From assembly GCF_048771995.1 (NCBI RefSeq), contig NC_133064.1:31351001-31415000 (forward strand): a DNA stretch of 64,000 nt, written 5' to 3'. Below, piece after piece: positions 1 to 9,757 of the stretch. The position numbers and the translations under genes were made by a program. The stretch is from Taeniopygia guttata (Eukaryota > Chordata > Aves > Passeriformes > Estrildidae). A model generated the notes under the pieces. It was not told the origin of the DNA. It saw only the letters and a list, made by a program, of their open reading frames with translations, and did not search any database. How positions within the stretch are numbered: the first letter of the stretch is position 1; every line of letters starts with the position of its first letter.

Positions 1-360
1 GAAAGTTGAGCTACTCCAGGCTAGGCCTCAGATTGAGGCCTGGTGGGGCCTTCAAGCCTCTGACGCAGTTAGAAATTCAGAGTTTGTGGCGCAGATAGAA
101 AATAGTCTTAAGGTATTGTGGGGACCACCGGGTGTGAACTAGTATAGGTTTTATGGTGTACAGTGTAGGCCGTTTTAAGGAAAAGGTAAACAATGTTAGC
201 CTACCAATCAGAGTGTCTTTGTTTCTGTAAACTATGTAGAAGCTTATATAAACTACCGCCTGATTTTGAATAAACGGAGAACGTTGCATTAATCATATTG
301 ATTGGATGTGCGTTTGTCTTGTCCAGTTTCCCGTTTTCCTGAGATTCCCTGGCTTTATTC
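1..360 (+). mobile_element. Partial LTR, family A, left end outside the window
   Basis: This stretch matches the LTR at 15950-16866. Both share a TATA-like box (tatataaac, near 245), an AATAAA-type signal (near 270) and the block ending near ccctggcttta. Its right end abuts an ERV-L LTR fragment at about 361 with no target duplication, so the junction looks like a deletion or recombination point rather than an insertion. The left part of the LTR lies outside the window. No coding potential is seen. Confidence 0.7.
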
Positions 361-897
361 ACCTCCCCCCATGGTCTGCTGTCTAGAAAAGGCTAGGGCT
401 GGCTGACTGGCTTTTGGCTTTGCTTGCTTGCTTGCTTGGCTTGCTTGCTTTGCCTGCTTTCTTGCTTTGCTTCCTAGTTAAGTTAAGCAGTCCAATTCTT
501 TCCCTGGACTGTTGCTTTTTCCTTTCCTCTTTCTGAATATCATCCAACCTGCTCTGGACTGGGATCTGGGAAACACCAAGGAACACCAAGAGCCTGCATT
601 TTGTGATCTGCAGCAGCCATCCCCAGTGCTGGAGAGCAATCCCCAGCGTCCAGACCCGGGCGACCACTCCCAGAAAAGACCTTCTAGATTTGTTCATCTC
701 TTCAGAGGGGTGAAAGAGTTTTGTTGTCATCTAGTGTTGTTAATTGTTTTGGTGCTGGGGAGTGCTTTGTTTGTTGAATAAACAGGTTCTTTTCCACTTC
801 TCTCTCAGAGGAAATTTTTCCCTGAACCAGGTGGGTGGAGAGGGGCCGTGGGGGTTTATTTCCTAGGTTTTCCCCAAATTTGCCCTAAACTAGGACA
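361..897 (+). mobile_element. 5' LTR of ERVL-1, truncated at its 5' end
   Basis: It pairs with 6475-7142. It starts inside U3 at the acctcccccc block and runs through a tgctt-rich tract and an aataaa signal (about 776) to the end caggaca/taggaca. Almost every base difference from the 3' LTR is G here and A there (see findings). Confidence 0.9.
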
Positions 898-905
898 ATA
901 TATTT

Positions 906-923
906 TGGCGCCCAACTCGGGGC
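906..923 (+). promoter_or_regulatory. Primer-binding site, tRNA-Lys-like (ERVL-1)
   Basis: Eight bases after the LTR end, tggcgcccaactcggggc matches the Lys(1,2)-type PBS except at two central positions. It would prime minus-strand synthesis. Confidence 0.8.
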
Positions 924-984
924 TCGAGAGAGTGGAAAAAACCCTGTTGTAATCATATTTTTGTTCCAATTATTTTGTGTGGGT

Positions 985-3030
985 ATGGAGCAGTTACTGG
1001 TTATGTTGTTTGAATTAATATTGTCTCTTGGGGTGAAGGCCTGCATGTGTCACTGGTCCCTAGGGGTTTTTGAGATCTTAATCCCCCTGTGGTCCCTAGG
1101 TTTATTTTTTTATCCAGGAATAGCTCCGGTATTGTCCCTAATACGTAGGTTTTGCAGTAGAAGGGCACTGACCAGAATATCCATCGTGCTGTGCTTGGGT
1201 GTAATAGTTTCCAGAGGGTTTATAAAGGTGCTGAGGTCTGTTCCTGGAATGTATGGTTCATGGTTATGGTTGTACAGCCAGTTTGTTAGAGGGGAAGTAG
1301 GGGATGAGGCTTTTCAGCCTTTGCTTTCCTTCTTCTCCTCTGAATTTGTTACCTCCCTATTAGAGAATGTTCAGTTTCCCCTGACTGTTAAGGAGACCAT
1401 CTTCCTGGTCTTTAATCTGGTAAGCTTTCTCTATACAGTCTGCAGTCTCTCTAGAATGAGGGCTGAAATTTCTAGAGGGGCTGATGAGACCTCTGACCCA
1501 GGAGTAGACCCAGGTGTGAGAAATCCTGAGTGGTGTGGGAAATGGGAGGATATGGGCCAAATCTTAAAGGAATTTTCTGACCCTATAGCCTGGGACTTTC
1601 CAGGTGAACAAATTAAGAATCCGGCTGAGGTGGCGAAGTACCTGAAAGAGAAGTGCCATGATAACTCTAAGGAGAAAAAAATCATTGCAGTGAGCTGGGC
1701 CCTGGCATATGCTTATCGCACCCTGCTAGATACTGTAGGGCAGCAGACAGAGGAAGGGGGGCAGGGAGATAAATCAGCAGCTATCCCAGTCACTCAGGCT
1801 GCAGCAAACACCCCCGGCTCAAAGCCAGCAGCTAAACCAGACAGTGAGCCTAGGCTAGCAGCTAAACCAGACTCAGCAGCCAAGCCTCAACCAATGGCTG
1901 TTGCTACTAGCACAAGAAGTAAGAAGCGCACAGAAAAGACCAATCGACCAGTGGATGATGACGATGATGATGATAATGCAGGAGAGGGACCCTCAATGCC
2001 TGCTGACATAAAATCAGAAGTCAAAGCAACTGGTACAAGATCAGAGGCCAATACTGAATCCTTTTCCCTAAAAGACCTTCGTGGCCTGAGGAAGGATTAT
2101 ACCCGACGACCTGATGAGTCTGTAATTAGTTGGTTGGTCCGTCTTTGGGATGCTGCAAGCGAAGCTACAATTCTGGATAGTACTGAGACAAGACATTTGA
2201 GATCCCTGTCACATGATCCTGTCATTGATCAAGGAATGATGAGGGGGGCTAACCCTCACAGCCTCTGGGCACGGGTTCTGGAAAGTGTAGCACAAAGATA
2301 CCTGTGTGCAGATGATCTTTATATGCAGCAGACCCAGTGGAAGACTATAGAACAAGGAATCCAACGTCTGAGAGAAATGGCAGTGGCAGAGATTATCTTC
2401 TCAGATGAAATAACAACTAGGAATCCAGACTTAGTACCATGTACATCTATGATGTGGCGAAAACTTGTACGGCTTGGGCCACATGACTACACTTCTGCCT
2501 TAGCAATAATGAAGCAAGATGAGAGGGATGAGACCGTGCTCGAAATGGCAAAGAAACTCCGAGCATATGCAGATGCTGTACATGGCCCAACCCATGCCAG
2601 AATTGCAGCAGTGGAAACACGTCTGCAGAAATTAGAAGATAAGATAGAGGAGAATCATAAGAGACTCAGGGAGGAGATAAAGGAAGACCTTCTCCAAATC
2701 TCAGCAGTACAGATCAGAGGTTCTGGTATCCAACGTAAACGTTCCTCAGATGGTGAGAGAAGGTACACCCCACGAACTGAGCTGTGGTTCTTCCTGCGCG
2801 ATTGCGGAGAAAACATGAAGAAATGGGACGGAAAACCTACTAGTGCTCTGGCACAACGGGTGCATGAATTGAAGGAAGGCAAGACTCAGAGAGGAAGTGC
2901 CACCAAAAGGAGAGCAGCTCCAGTTGCCCGTAGCCAAACTGCCAGGCATGATGATGATGATGACATGTCTGATCCCCTTGAAGGAACCTCTAAGACATAC
3001 GCCCAAGGCAAGAAAGATAACCAGGCTTAG
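985..3030 (+). CDS. gag: ERV-L-type Gag, 681 aa, uninterrupted
   Basis: Capsid/matrix precursor of ERVL-1. The open frame reaches back to 961, but the first ATG is at 985 (MEQLLVMLF). The N-terminus is strongly hydrophobic, with probable membrane segments in the first 60-80 residues and again near residue 160, which is unlike the myristoylated Gag of most retroviruses. A middle region rich in Ala, Lys and Pro ends in a seven-Asp run (near 1956-1976). A capsid-like region follows (about 2050-2560), then a heptad-rich stretch (about 2590-2700) and a basic C-terminus with a second Asp run. No CCHC zinc knuckle is visible. It ends in TAG, and pro continues in the same frame. An open frame this long in a provirus with a broken pol is notable. 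Family assignment rests on layout and the linked pol. Confidence 0.8.
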   Translation: MEQLLVMLFELILSLGVKACMCHWSLGVFEILIPLWSLGLFFYPGIAPVLSLIRRFCSRRALTRISIVLCLGVIVSRGFIKVLRSVPGMYGSWLWLYSQFVRGEVGDEAFQPLLSFFSSEFVTSLLENVQFPLTVKETIFLVFNLVSFLYTVCSLSRMRAEISRGADETSDPGVDPGVRNPEWCGKWEDMGQILKEFSDPIAWDFPGEQIKNPAEVAKYLKEKCHDNSKEKKIIAVSWALAYAYRTLLDTVGQQTEEGGQGDKSAAIPVTQAAANTPGSKPAAKPDSEPRLAAKPDSAAKPQPMAVATSTRSKKRTEKTNRPVDDDDDDDNAGEGPSMPADIKSEVKATGTRSEANTESFSLKDLRGLRKDYTRRPDESVISWLVRLWDAASEATILDSTETRHLRSLSHDPVIDQGMMRGANPHSLWARVLESVAQRYLCADDLYMQQTQWKTIEQGIQRLREMAVAEIIFSDEITTRNPDLVPCTSMMWRKLVRLGPHDYTSALAIMKQDERDETVLEMAKKLRAYADAVHGPTHARIAAVETRLQKLEDKIEENHKRLREEIKEDLLQISAVQIRGSGIQRKRSSDGERRYTPRTELWFFLRDCGENMKKWDGKPTSALAQRVHELKEGKTQRGSATKRRAAPVARSQTARHDDDDDMSDPLEGTSKTYAQGKKDNQA

Positions 3031-5925
3031 AGGGGCCCTGCCTCTAGCCAGGCAGAGGCGAGAGAAAACCGTGTTTTCTAGACTGTGTGGATTCGCTAGC
3101 CTGACACATCGAAACCACAAAGATATAAGGCTTTAGTTGATACTGGTGCACAATGCACATTAATTCCATCAAGACACGTAGGGGCAGAATCTGTCTCTAT
3201 CGCTAGTGTGACAGGTAGATCACAGAACTTTACCGTAGTGGAAGCTGATGTAAGTCTGACAGGAAATGAGTGGAAGAAACACCCTATTGTGACTGGCCCA
3301 GAGGCCCCATGTATTTTGGGCATAGATTACCTTCGAAGGGGATATTTTAAAGACCCAAAGAGACTCAGGTGGGCATTTAGGATAGCAGCTGTAGCGACAG
3401 AAAGCATCCAGCAACTGAACACCTTGCCTGGACTGTCTGAAAATCCAACTACAGTAAGACTTTTGAAGGGAGAAGAACAAAAGGTACCAGTTGCCACTTC
3501 AACAGTGCATCGTCGGCAGTACAGAACAACTCGAGATGCTGTGGTTCCCATCCATAAGATGATCCGAGAGCTGGAGAGCCAAGGGGTGGTCAGCAAAACC
3601 CACTCACCCTTCAACAGCCCCATTTAGCCTGTGCGTAAATCTGAAGGAGAATGGAAATTGACTGTGGACTACCGTGCATTGAATGAAGTGACTCCACCAC
3701 TGAGCGCTGCTGTGCCAGACATGCTAGAACTCCAGTACGAGCTGGAGTCCAAGGCAGCGAAGTGGTACGCCACTATTGATATTGCCAATACATTTTTCTC
3801 CATTCCTCTGGCAGCAGAATGCAGGCCTCAGTTTGCCTTTACATGGAGGGGAGTGCAGTATACCTGGAACCGATTGCCCCAGGGGTGGAAGCACAGTCCT
3901 ACCATCTGCCATGGACTGATCCAGACTGCACTAGAAAAGAGTGAAGCTCCAGAACATCTACAATATATTGATGATATCATTGTGTGGAGGAACACAGCAG
4001 CAGAAGTGTTTGAGAAAGGAGAGAAAATCATCCGAATCCTCCTGGAAACTAGTTTCGCCATCAAGAAAAGTAAAGTGAAGGGACCTGCTCGAGAGATCCA
4101 GTTCCTGGGAGTGAAGTGGCAAGATGGACAGCGTCAGATTCCTACAGATGTCATCAACAAGATCACAGCCATGTCCCCACCAACCAACAAGAAAGAGACA
4201 CAAGCTTTCTTAGGCGCCATTGGTTTTTAGAAAATGCACATTCCTGAGTACAATCAGATCGTGAGTCCCCTCTACCTGGTCACCCGCAAGAAAAATGATT
4301 TCTGCTGGAGCCCTGAGCAGCAGCAAGCTTTCGCCCAGATAAAGCAGAAAATTGCTCATGCAGTAGCCCTTAGCCCAGTCAAGACAAGACCAGATGTGAA
4401 GAACGTGCTCTACTCTGCAGCCGGAAACCATGGTCTGTCCTGGAGCCTTTGGCAGAAGGTGCCTGATGAGACTCGGAGCCGACCACTGAGATTTTGGAGT
4501 CGGAGCTACAGAAAGTCTGAAGCTAACTACACCCCAACAGAGAAAGAAATCTTGGCCGCCTACGAGGGAGTCCAAGCCGCCTCAGAAGTAATTGGCACAG
4601 AAGCACAACTCCTCCTGGCACCCCGACTACCGGTGCTGGGGTGGATGTTCAGAGGAAAGGTTCCCTCCACCCACCATGCCACCAGTGCTACATGGAGCAA
4701 GTGGATTGCTCTCATCACGCAGCGTACCCATATTGGTAAGCTGAATCGCCCTGAGATTTTGGAAATAATTACAAATTGGCCCAAAAGTAAAAGTTTTGGT
4801 GTCGCAGATGAAGAAGAAGAACCAGTAACACGGGCTGAAGAAGCTCCACCATACAACCAACTGCCAGCAGAAGAAACACTCTATGCTCTCTTCACTGACA
4901 GTTCCTGTCGCATCGTAGGGATGAATCGAAAGTAAAAAGCAGCTGTATGGAGTCCCACACGACGGGTTGCAGAGGCCACTGAAAGAGAAGGTGGATCAAG
5001 CCAGTTTGCTAAACTCAAAGCTGTTCAACTGGCCCTAGACATTGCAGAAAGGGAGAAGTGGCCAAAGCTCTACCTCTACACTGATTCATAGATGGTAGCC
5101 AATGCTCTGTAGGAGTGGCTAGAGAGGTAAAAAGAAGCTAACTGGCAGCGTAGAAGAAAACCAATTTGGGCTGCTGAAGAGTGGAAAGATATCACTACCC
5201 GGGTAGAGAAGCTACCTGTAAAGGTTCGCCATGTAAATGCCCATGTCCCCAGAAGCAGAGCTAATGAAGAGCAGCAAAACAATCCGCAAGTAGATCAGGC
5301 TGCGAAGATAGGGGTATCAAAGATAGACCTGGATTGGGAACACAAGAGAGAGTTGTTCCTAGCACGATGAGCCCATGATGCCTCAGGCCATCAAGGTAGA
5401 GATGCCACTTATAAGTGGGCACGAGACCGAAGAGTAAATCTAATCATGGACAGTATTTCTCAGGTAATCCATGACTGTGAGACATGCGCTACCATCAAAC
5501 AGGCCAAGCGGGTGAAACCCCTGTGGTATGGTGGGCGGTGGTCCAAGTACAAGTATGGGGAGGCCTGGCAGATTGACTACATCACACTGCCCCAGACACG
5601 CCAAGGCAAGCGCTACGTGCTCACAATAGTAAAAGCCACCACTGGATAGTTAGAAACCTACTCTGTGTCTCATGCTACAGCCCATAACACCATCCTGGGC
5701 CTTGAAAAGCAGGTCCTTTGGAAGCATGGTACCCCTGAGAAGATTGAATCAGACAATAAGACTCATTTCAAAAACAGCCTTATCAACACCTGGGCTAAGA
5801 AACATGGCATTAAGTGGGTGTACCACATCCCCTACCATGCACCAGCTGCAGGCAAAGTGGAGAAGTACAATGGACTGTTAAAAACCACCTTAAAAGCATT
5901 GAGTAGGAGATCTTTCAAAAATTGA
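3031..5925 (+). pseudogene. pol: ERV-L pol: protease, RT, RNase H, integrase, with many stops
   Basis: All domains read in frame 1, the frame of gag. Protease has VDTGA (near 3138). RT has a recognisable palm with YIDDI (about 3964-3978) and LPQGW. RNase H has a TDSS and a later YTDS motif. Integrase has a C-x2-C (CETC, near 5480), a catalytic Asp in WQIDY (near 5571), an Asp in ESDNK (near 5750) and a Glu in VEKYN (near 5860). In-frame stops include TAG at 3079, 3097, 3625, 4228, 5089, 5110 and 5647, TAA at 4933 and 5128, and TGA at 5368. The stops at 3625, 4228, 5089 and 5647 sit where Trp is likely: ERVL-2 has TGA, TAA, TAA and TAG at the matching places, all reachable from TGG by G-to-A. 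The product is not functional. Confidence 0.9.
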
Positions 5926-6474
5926 GAACAACATTTAGCAAAGGCCACCTGGTTAGTTAACAGCCGAAGTTCCACCAATCGAGCAGGTCCTGCCCAGTCT
6001 GAGCCCCTGAATATAGTAAACGGAGATAAAGTCCCAGTGGCACATGTCAGAAGTTTGTTAGGGAAATCAGTGTAGATCAATCCTGCCTCGAGTACAGACA
6101 AACCCATTCGTGAGATTGTCTTTGCTCAAAGACCAGGTTGTACATAGTAGATAATGCAGAGAGATGGAACAACACAATGTGTACCTCAGGGAGATCTGAT
6201 TGTGGAATGAAACTATTGTGCAAATATCACTGTTTGCTAGATGTTACTGCCAATGTCTGTGCATGAAAACACACAGACATGAGAAAGAAGAAAATGTGTA
6301 AGTGTCAAAAGTTTGAACAAGTGAAATAGAAGGAAATGTGTAAGTGTCAAAAGTTTGAGCAAGTGAAATAAAAAGAAATGTGTAAGTGTCGAAAATATGA
6401 GTAAGTGAAAGATACAAGTTTTAACTTGATAGAGTTTTTACATGATGTTGAAGATATGGAAATAAAGGGTGGAA
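5926..6474 (+). other. Non-coding tail of ERVL-1, integrase end to 3' LTR
   Basis: A weakly recognisable integrase C-terminus breaks up by about 6150. I see no env or dUTPase. The segment ends in a purine-rich PPT-like stretch (aaataaagggtggaa, 6460-6474) directly before the LTR. Confidence 0.7.
6292..6417 (+). repeat. 42-bp tandem repeat, about 3 copies
   Basis: Three consecutive units each start aaatgtgtaagtgtc, at 6292, 6334 and 6376. The third has diverged. ERVL-2 has no equivalent before its 3' LTR, so the expansion is specific to this copy. Confidence 0.85.
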
Positions 6475-7142
6475 TGTCCTAGGGTGACTGTTATGGTGTT
6501 TGTATCTCCAATCGTGTGTTCTGTTTACGTTTGATATTATGTTCTGTGCTTTCAGAACTGACTCTGAAAGTGAAAATTTGTTTTGCCGTGTTATCATCTG
6601 GTTCACCTCCCCCCATGGTCTGCTGTCTAGAAAAAGCTAGAGCTGGCTGACTGGCTTTTGGCTTTGCTTGCTTGCTTGCTTAGCTTGCTTGCTTTGCCTG
6701 CTTTCTTGCTTTGCTTCCTAGTTAAGTTAAGCAGTCCAATTCTTTCCCTAAACTGTTGCTTTTTCCTTTCCTCTTTCTGAATATCATCCAACCTGCTCTA
6801 GACTGGGATCTGGGAAACACCAAGGAACACCAGGAGCCTGCATTTTGTGATCTGCAGCAGCCATCCCCAGTGCTGGAGAGCAATCCCCAGCGTCCAGACC
6901 CGAGCGACCACTCCCAGAAAAGACCTTCTAGATTTGTTCATCTCTTCAGAGGAGTGAAAAAGTTTTGTTGTCATCTAGTGTTGTTAATTGTTTTGGTGCT
7001 GAGGAGTGCTTTGTTTGTTTGAATAAACAGGTTCTTTTCCACTTCTCTCTCAAAGGAAATTTTTCCCTGAACCAGGTAGGTGGAGAGGGGCCGTGGAGGT
7101 TTATTTCCTAAGTTTTCCCCAAATTTGCCCTAAACTAGGACA
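6475..7142 (+). mobile_element. 3' LTR of ERVL-1 (668 bp)
   Basis: It starts tgtcctaggg right after the PPT and ends ctaggaca. The aataaa signal is near 7023. Its right edge directly meets truncated element B1, and no target duplication can be recovered. Confidence 0.9.
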
Positions 7143-7563
7143 GGTGTCTAAAGCAATGCCTTCATAGAAAGGGGGTTTAACATCATAGCAAAACTAATAG
7201 GGGTTAGTTAGGTTCGGTTTGCTTTTGCTTAGGGTTAGTAAGGTAGCTTCTAAACAGGTTGGCTATGTGGAACACGAAGGATGGGGTGTTTACTGTGGTG
7301 ACTTCTTTGAATACTTTGTCACTTGAAAGATGTTGCATGACCTACTTAAATGGCTGATGAGGGTAGTGGCCTGGGTCGGCTTGTCCCCCAGCCACAAGCC
7401 CTAACAGTAAAATTGCACAGAGACACTGTGCATGTCTGGGTCTCACCGCCGTGGGATTCTCGGGTCTTGTCTGACGGTTTGGTGGTCCGTCATCTCTCTC
7501 TGGAGCAGGGGTGTATGCGTCACGGGGACGGTCCACGAGCGTGTCCTGCAAACAAAAACTCAC
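7143..7563 (-). pseudogene. env: B1 env leader and SU N-terminal remnant
   Basis: On the minus strand a 73-codon frame (7563-7342) matches the env leader of B2 around 22800-22940 and ends in a short hydrophobic, signal-peptide-like stretch (CAILLLGLVAGG). From about 7340 to 7143 the sequence again matches B2 near 22970-23010 after about 160 bases that B2 has lost. No SU core or TM remains. Confidence 0.65.
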
Positions 7564-7672
7564 AGCTTTTCCATTAGTTTCGTTCTGAAGGTCAGTTTTA
7601 TTGGCAGCAATGGGTGTGTGGCAGTGGCCCTTTCCTTGTATGCAGCGTTATAGCTACTAATTGGGTGCTTTT

Positions 7673-9289
7673 TCAAGCTCGGGACAGCCCTCCCACCCCG
7701 TTCACTGGGGGGACTTCCTTGCATTGCCAGTGTCGGGGCCACAGGGTTTGGGGAAACATCGGGCAGTCTGCTCTTGTGTCTGCCCAAAGCTGGAGCCCTA
7801 TTACGTGGGGGTCCTGACTGCCATAAAGGCGGCATGTCCCCCACACCCTCGGGGGCTCCTTCCCTATTTTCATGGCCAGGGCCACCCAGGGGTCCCGCTC
7901 TGGGGCGTCCCCTGCTGACCCTGCGGCACAGACGCTGTCTGCAGTGGTAGTGGGTACGAAGGAACCGCGGGCTGTGTTTGGAAACTCTGCAATTGTGTCG
8001 CTGGCGGGGGTATGAAGTATGAGGGCTCCCCGCCCCACTGGGGGTTGACATAGATGAGCCGCCTTGTATTTGCGGTGGGAGGAGGCTGAGTGCGGTCCGC
8101 ATGCTCCCTCCCCCGTCCCGTTTCCCCGGGGCCGGGACCCACATTCCTTGGCAAGACGCCCTTTTCTCCCGCAGCCCCAAAAGGATATTTTTCCCCAGCT
8201 GGTAAGCTGGGCTGGTTTGTATTGTAGTTGTTTTCTGGTGCGGCTTAGAGCTTTAGTCGGTTTTGTCTTAAATTGCGTTGGCTCTGTTTTCTCCTTCTCG
8301 CAGTTCCGGCCGGCTCCTGTCGGCTCCTCCGAGCCGGCGGAGCTGCTGCCGGGCTCCGAGTCGGGAGTCGAATGCCGGCGCACTTCCGGGGCTCGGTGCC
8401 TTTTTGTTCGGCCCCGAGCTCGCTCCTCCCCGCGGGGGTGGCGCCGCTCCCGCCCCCCCGGCTCGCCGCGCCTCCTGCAGGGGGAGGGCTTTCCCTTAAA
8501 TGGTAGCGGCCTCAGGCGCAGCTGCCGATTGGCTCTCTGCCCTCTGCCGCTCTCCTCCTCTTTCTGCCACGCATGCGCATTCCTGAAATCGCGCACTTCC
8601 CGGGTTTTCGCGCCAAGACCGCCCGCGCCCCGCCCCCCTCCTCGGTGGCCAGCGCCATTTTCAAAGGGGCAACGTGGCCGCGCGGTTAGCGTCTCCACCC
8701 GAGCCGCGGTTTCTGCGACTTTGGCTTCTCCTGCCAGCTCCTGCCAGAAGCACTCCGCGCGCCGCTGCGCCTCCGACATCGGGTCGCGGACCGGCGGCGG
8801 CGGCGGGACGGACGGGGAAGCTGCGGTTTTTCGGGGGGTTTCTGCGGCAGGGGTTTTTCTGGGGGCTTCCGCGGCGGGGGTTGGGCTCTGATCTGGGGAA
8901 GGGGGTGACGAGCCGGGCCCCCCCGGGTCTCCGTGCCCGGGCGGATCGTCTTCAGGGACGGTCTGCGCTTCCGCCCCCACCCCAAGCCCGGGTCTAACTA
9001 ATAAACACATACGTGCTGCTCTCCGCATCTCCTGCTTTTCTATTGCTCTGCACGGGGCTTTCTCTGCTTTGCCCCATGCCATAAGGCTCTTGCCACTGCC
9101 TGAGGATTTTGCGTCCTCGGCCAGCGTGGCTGTGCACTTTTCCCATATTCCCGGATGCATGGCATCCACTGGGCTTTCGGTAGCCCCAAGCTCAATCAGC
9201 CTCGCTATAGCAAGATAAAAGTCCTTGAGCTTAAATTCGATACTCCACTGCTTATAATTCAAACTTACGACCCTGGCGACACTGTCCAT
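7673..9289 (-). CDS. gag: B1 Gag-like ORF with protease start, about 538 aa
   Basis: The frame opens at 9325; the ATG at 9289 (MDSVARVV) aligns with the B2 start. The N-terminal 90 residues are matrix-like, followed by a long Pro/Ala/Arg-rich GC-dense region and a degenerate CCHC-type knuckle (C-x2-G then C near AKEC). The last 40 residues resemble the start of a retroviral protease: the active-site triplet context reads ADTRAD, with Arg where Gly is expected, so any protease is dead. The frame stops at 7673, where the pol deletion begins. No homologue outside this window was checked. Confidence 0.65.
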   Translation of the reverse strand: MDSVARVVSLNYKQWSIEFKLKDFYLAIARLIELGATESPVDAMHPGIWEKCTATLAEDAKSSGSGKSLMAWGKAEKAPCRAIEKQEMRRAARMCLLVRPGLGVGAEAQTVPEDDPPGHGDPGGPGSSPPSPDQSPTPAAEAPRKTPAAETPRKTAASPSVPPPPPVRDPMSEAQRRAECFWQELAGEAKVAETAARVETLTARPRCPFENGAGHRGGGRGAGGLGAKTREVRDFRNAHAWQKEEESGRGQRANRQLRLRPLPFKGKPSPCRRRGEPGGRERRHPRGEERARGRTKRHRAPEVRRHSTPDSEPGSSSAGSEEPTGAGRNCEKEKTEPTQFKTKPTKALSRTRKQLQYKPAQLTSWGKISFWGCGRKGRLAKECGSRPRGNGTGEGACGPHSASSHRKYKAAHLCQPPVGRGALILHTPASDTIAEFPNTARGSFVPTTTADSVCAAGSAGDAPERDPWVALAMKIGKEPPRVWGTCRLYGSQDPHVIGLQLWADTRADCPMFPQTLWPRHWQCKEVPPVNGVGGLSRA

Positions 9290-9389
9290 GACGCTCGCGG
9301 GTCCTGGGACGTCTCCCTGCGCCAAGATACAGTCTGACCGCTCCGGCCGCTGCTCCTGTCCAGGCGTATCCCGTTACCCGAGCGAATTT

Positions 9390-9407
9390 TCCCGGGTTTC
9401 GGCACCA
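9390..9407 (-). promoter_or_regulatory. Primer-binding site, tRNA-Phe type (B1)
   Basis: The reverse complement reads tggtgccgaaacccggga, identical to the B2 PBS and complementary to the 3' end of tRNA-Phe as I know it. Confidence 0.8.
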
Positions 9408-9411
9408 AATA

Positions 9412-9757
9412 TGTTGCCTTTGTAAAAGACAACGGGCGACCTGGTTCTAAGAGGCAGCACGGCAGCCCAGCCTAGTCCGGGCTACTCGGGCTATCGACAA
9501 AGACGCTTGCACCAATGTGGCGGACGATCGAAAGCCTTTATTATCTCATCTCATGGGTTTAAATAGTCTTGGGGGTCTTTGCTACGTCAGAGGGGGGTTG
9601 TGGGGTCTCAAGGGTTAGTCAGGAGTGGAAAACTACTGGGACAGGTGTGGTCACATGCTTTTGGGGTTAATAGATAACGTGGAGCAGGGAGAGGGGGGAA
9701 GGGTCTCTCTTTCCGTCACATCCCGTGATCTTCCGTTCGCCTGTCCCTACTACTACA
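9412..9757 (-). mobile_element. 5' LTR of B1 (346 bp, reverse)
   Basis: It starts tgttgcc and ends actactaca on the plus strand, the reverse of the B2 LTR. It carries the reverse complement of the aataaa signal. Confidence 0.9.

Larger units (their letters stand above)
361..7142 (+). mobile_element. ERVL-1: ERV-L-like provirus (LTR-gag-pol-LTR, no env)
   Basis: A near-complete provirus: a 5'-truncated LTR (361-897), a PBS, gag, pol with protease, RT, RNase H and integrase, then a complete 3' LTR (6475-7142). No env is present; the roughly 550 bases between integrase and the 3' LTR are non-coding. gag, pro and pol all lie in frame 1 and are separated by stop codons rather than frameshifts. 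The Gag architecture, the missing env and the order of pol domains fit avian class III (ERV-L, spuma-related) elements. The 5' LTR has lost about its first 130 bases and the left target duplication with it. Confidence 0.9.
7143..9757 (-). mobile_element. B1: truncated B-family element lacking RT and integrase
   Basis: Read on the minus strand: 5' LTR (9757-9412), a Phe-type PBS, a GC-rich gag, a short protease start and then directly the env leader and SU N-terminus. RT, RNase H and integrase are missing. The element stops at 7143 against ERVL-1, so TM and the 3' LTR are lost. It is the same family as B2 (20710-24349) but retains SU and protease pieces that B2 lacks, so the two copies carry different deletions. 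Confidence 0.85.

Noticed and set aside
6292..6417. Regular repeats, considered as a CRISPR-like array
   Set aside because: Units are contiguous without unique spacers, and the context is a vertebrate retrovirus.
8064..8891. 275-codon plus-strand frame and several others opposite the B1 gag
   Set aside because: GC-rich antisense shadow of gag; Ser/Arg/Pro composition follows from the opposite strand. The same holds for 21470-22351 minus opposite B2 gag.
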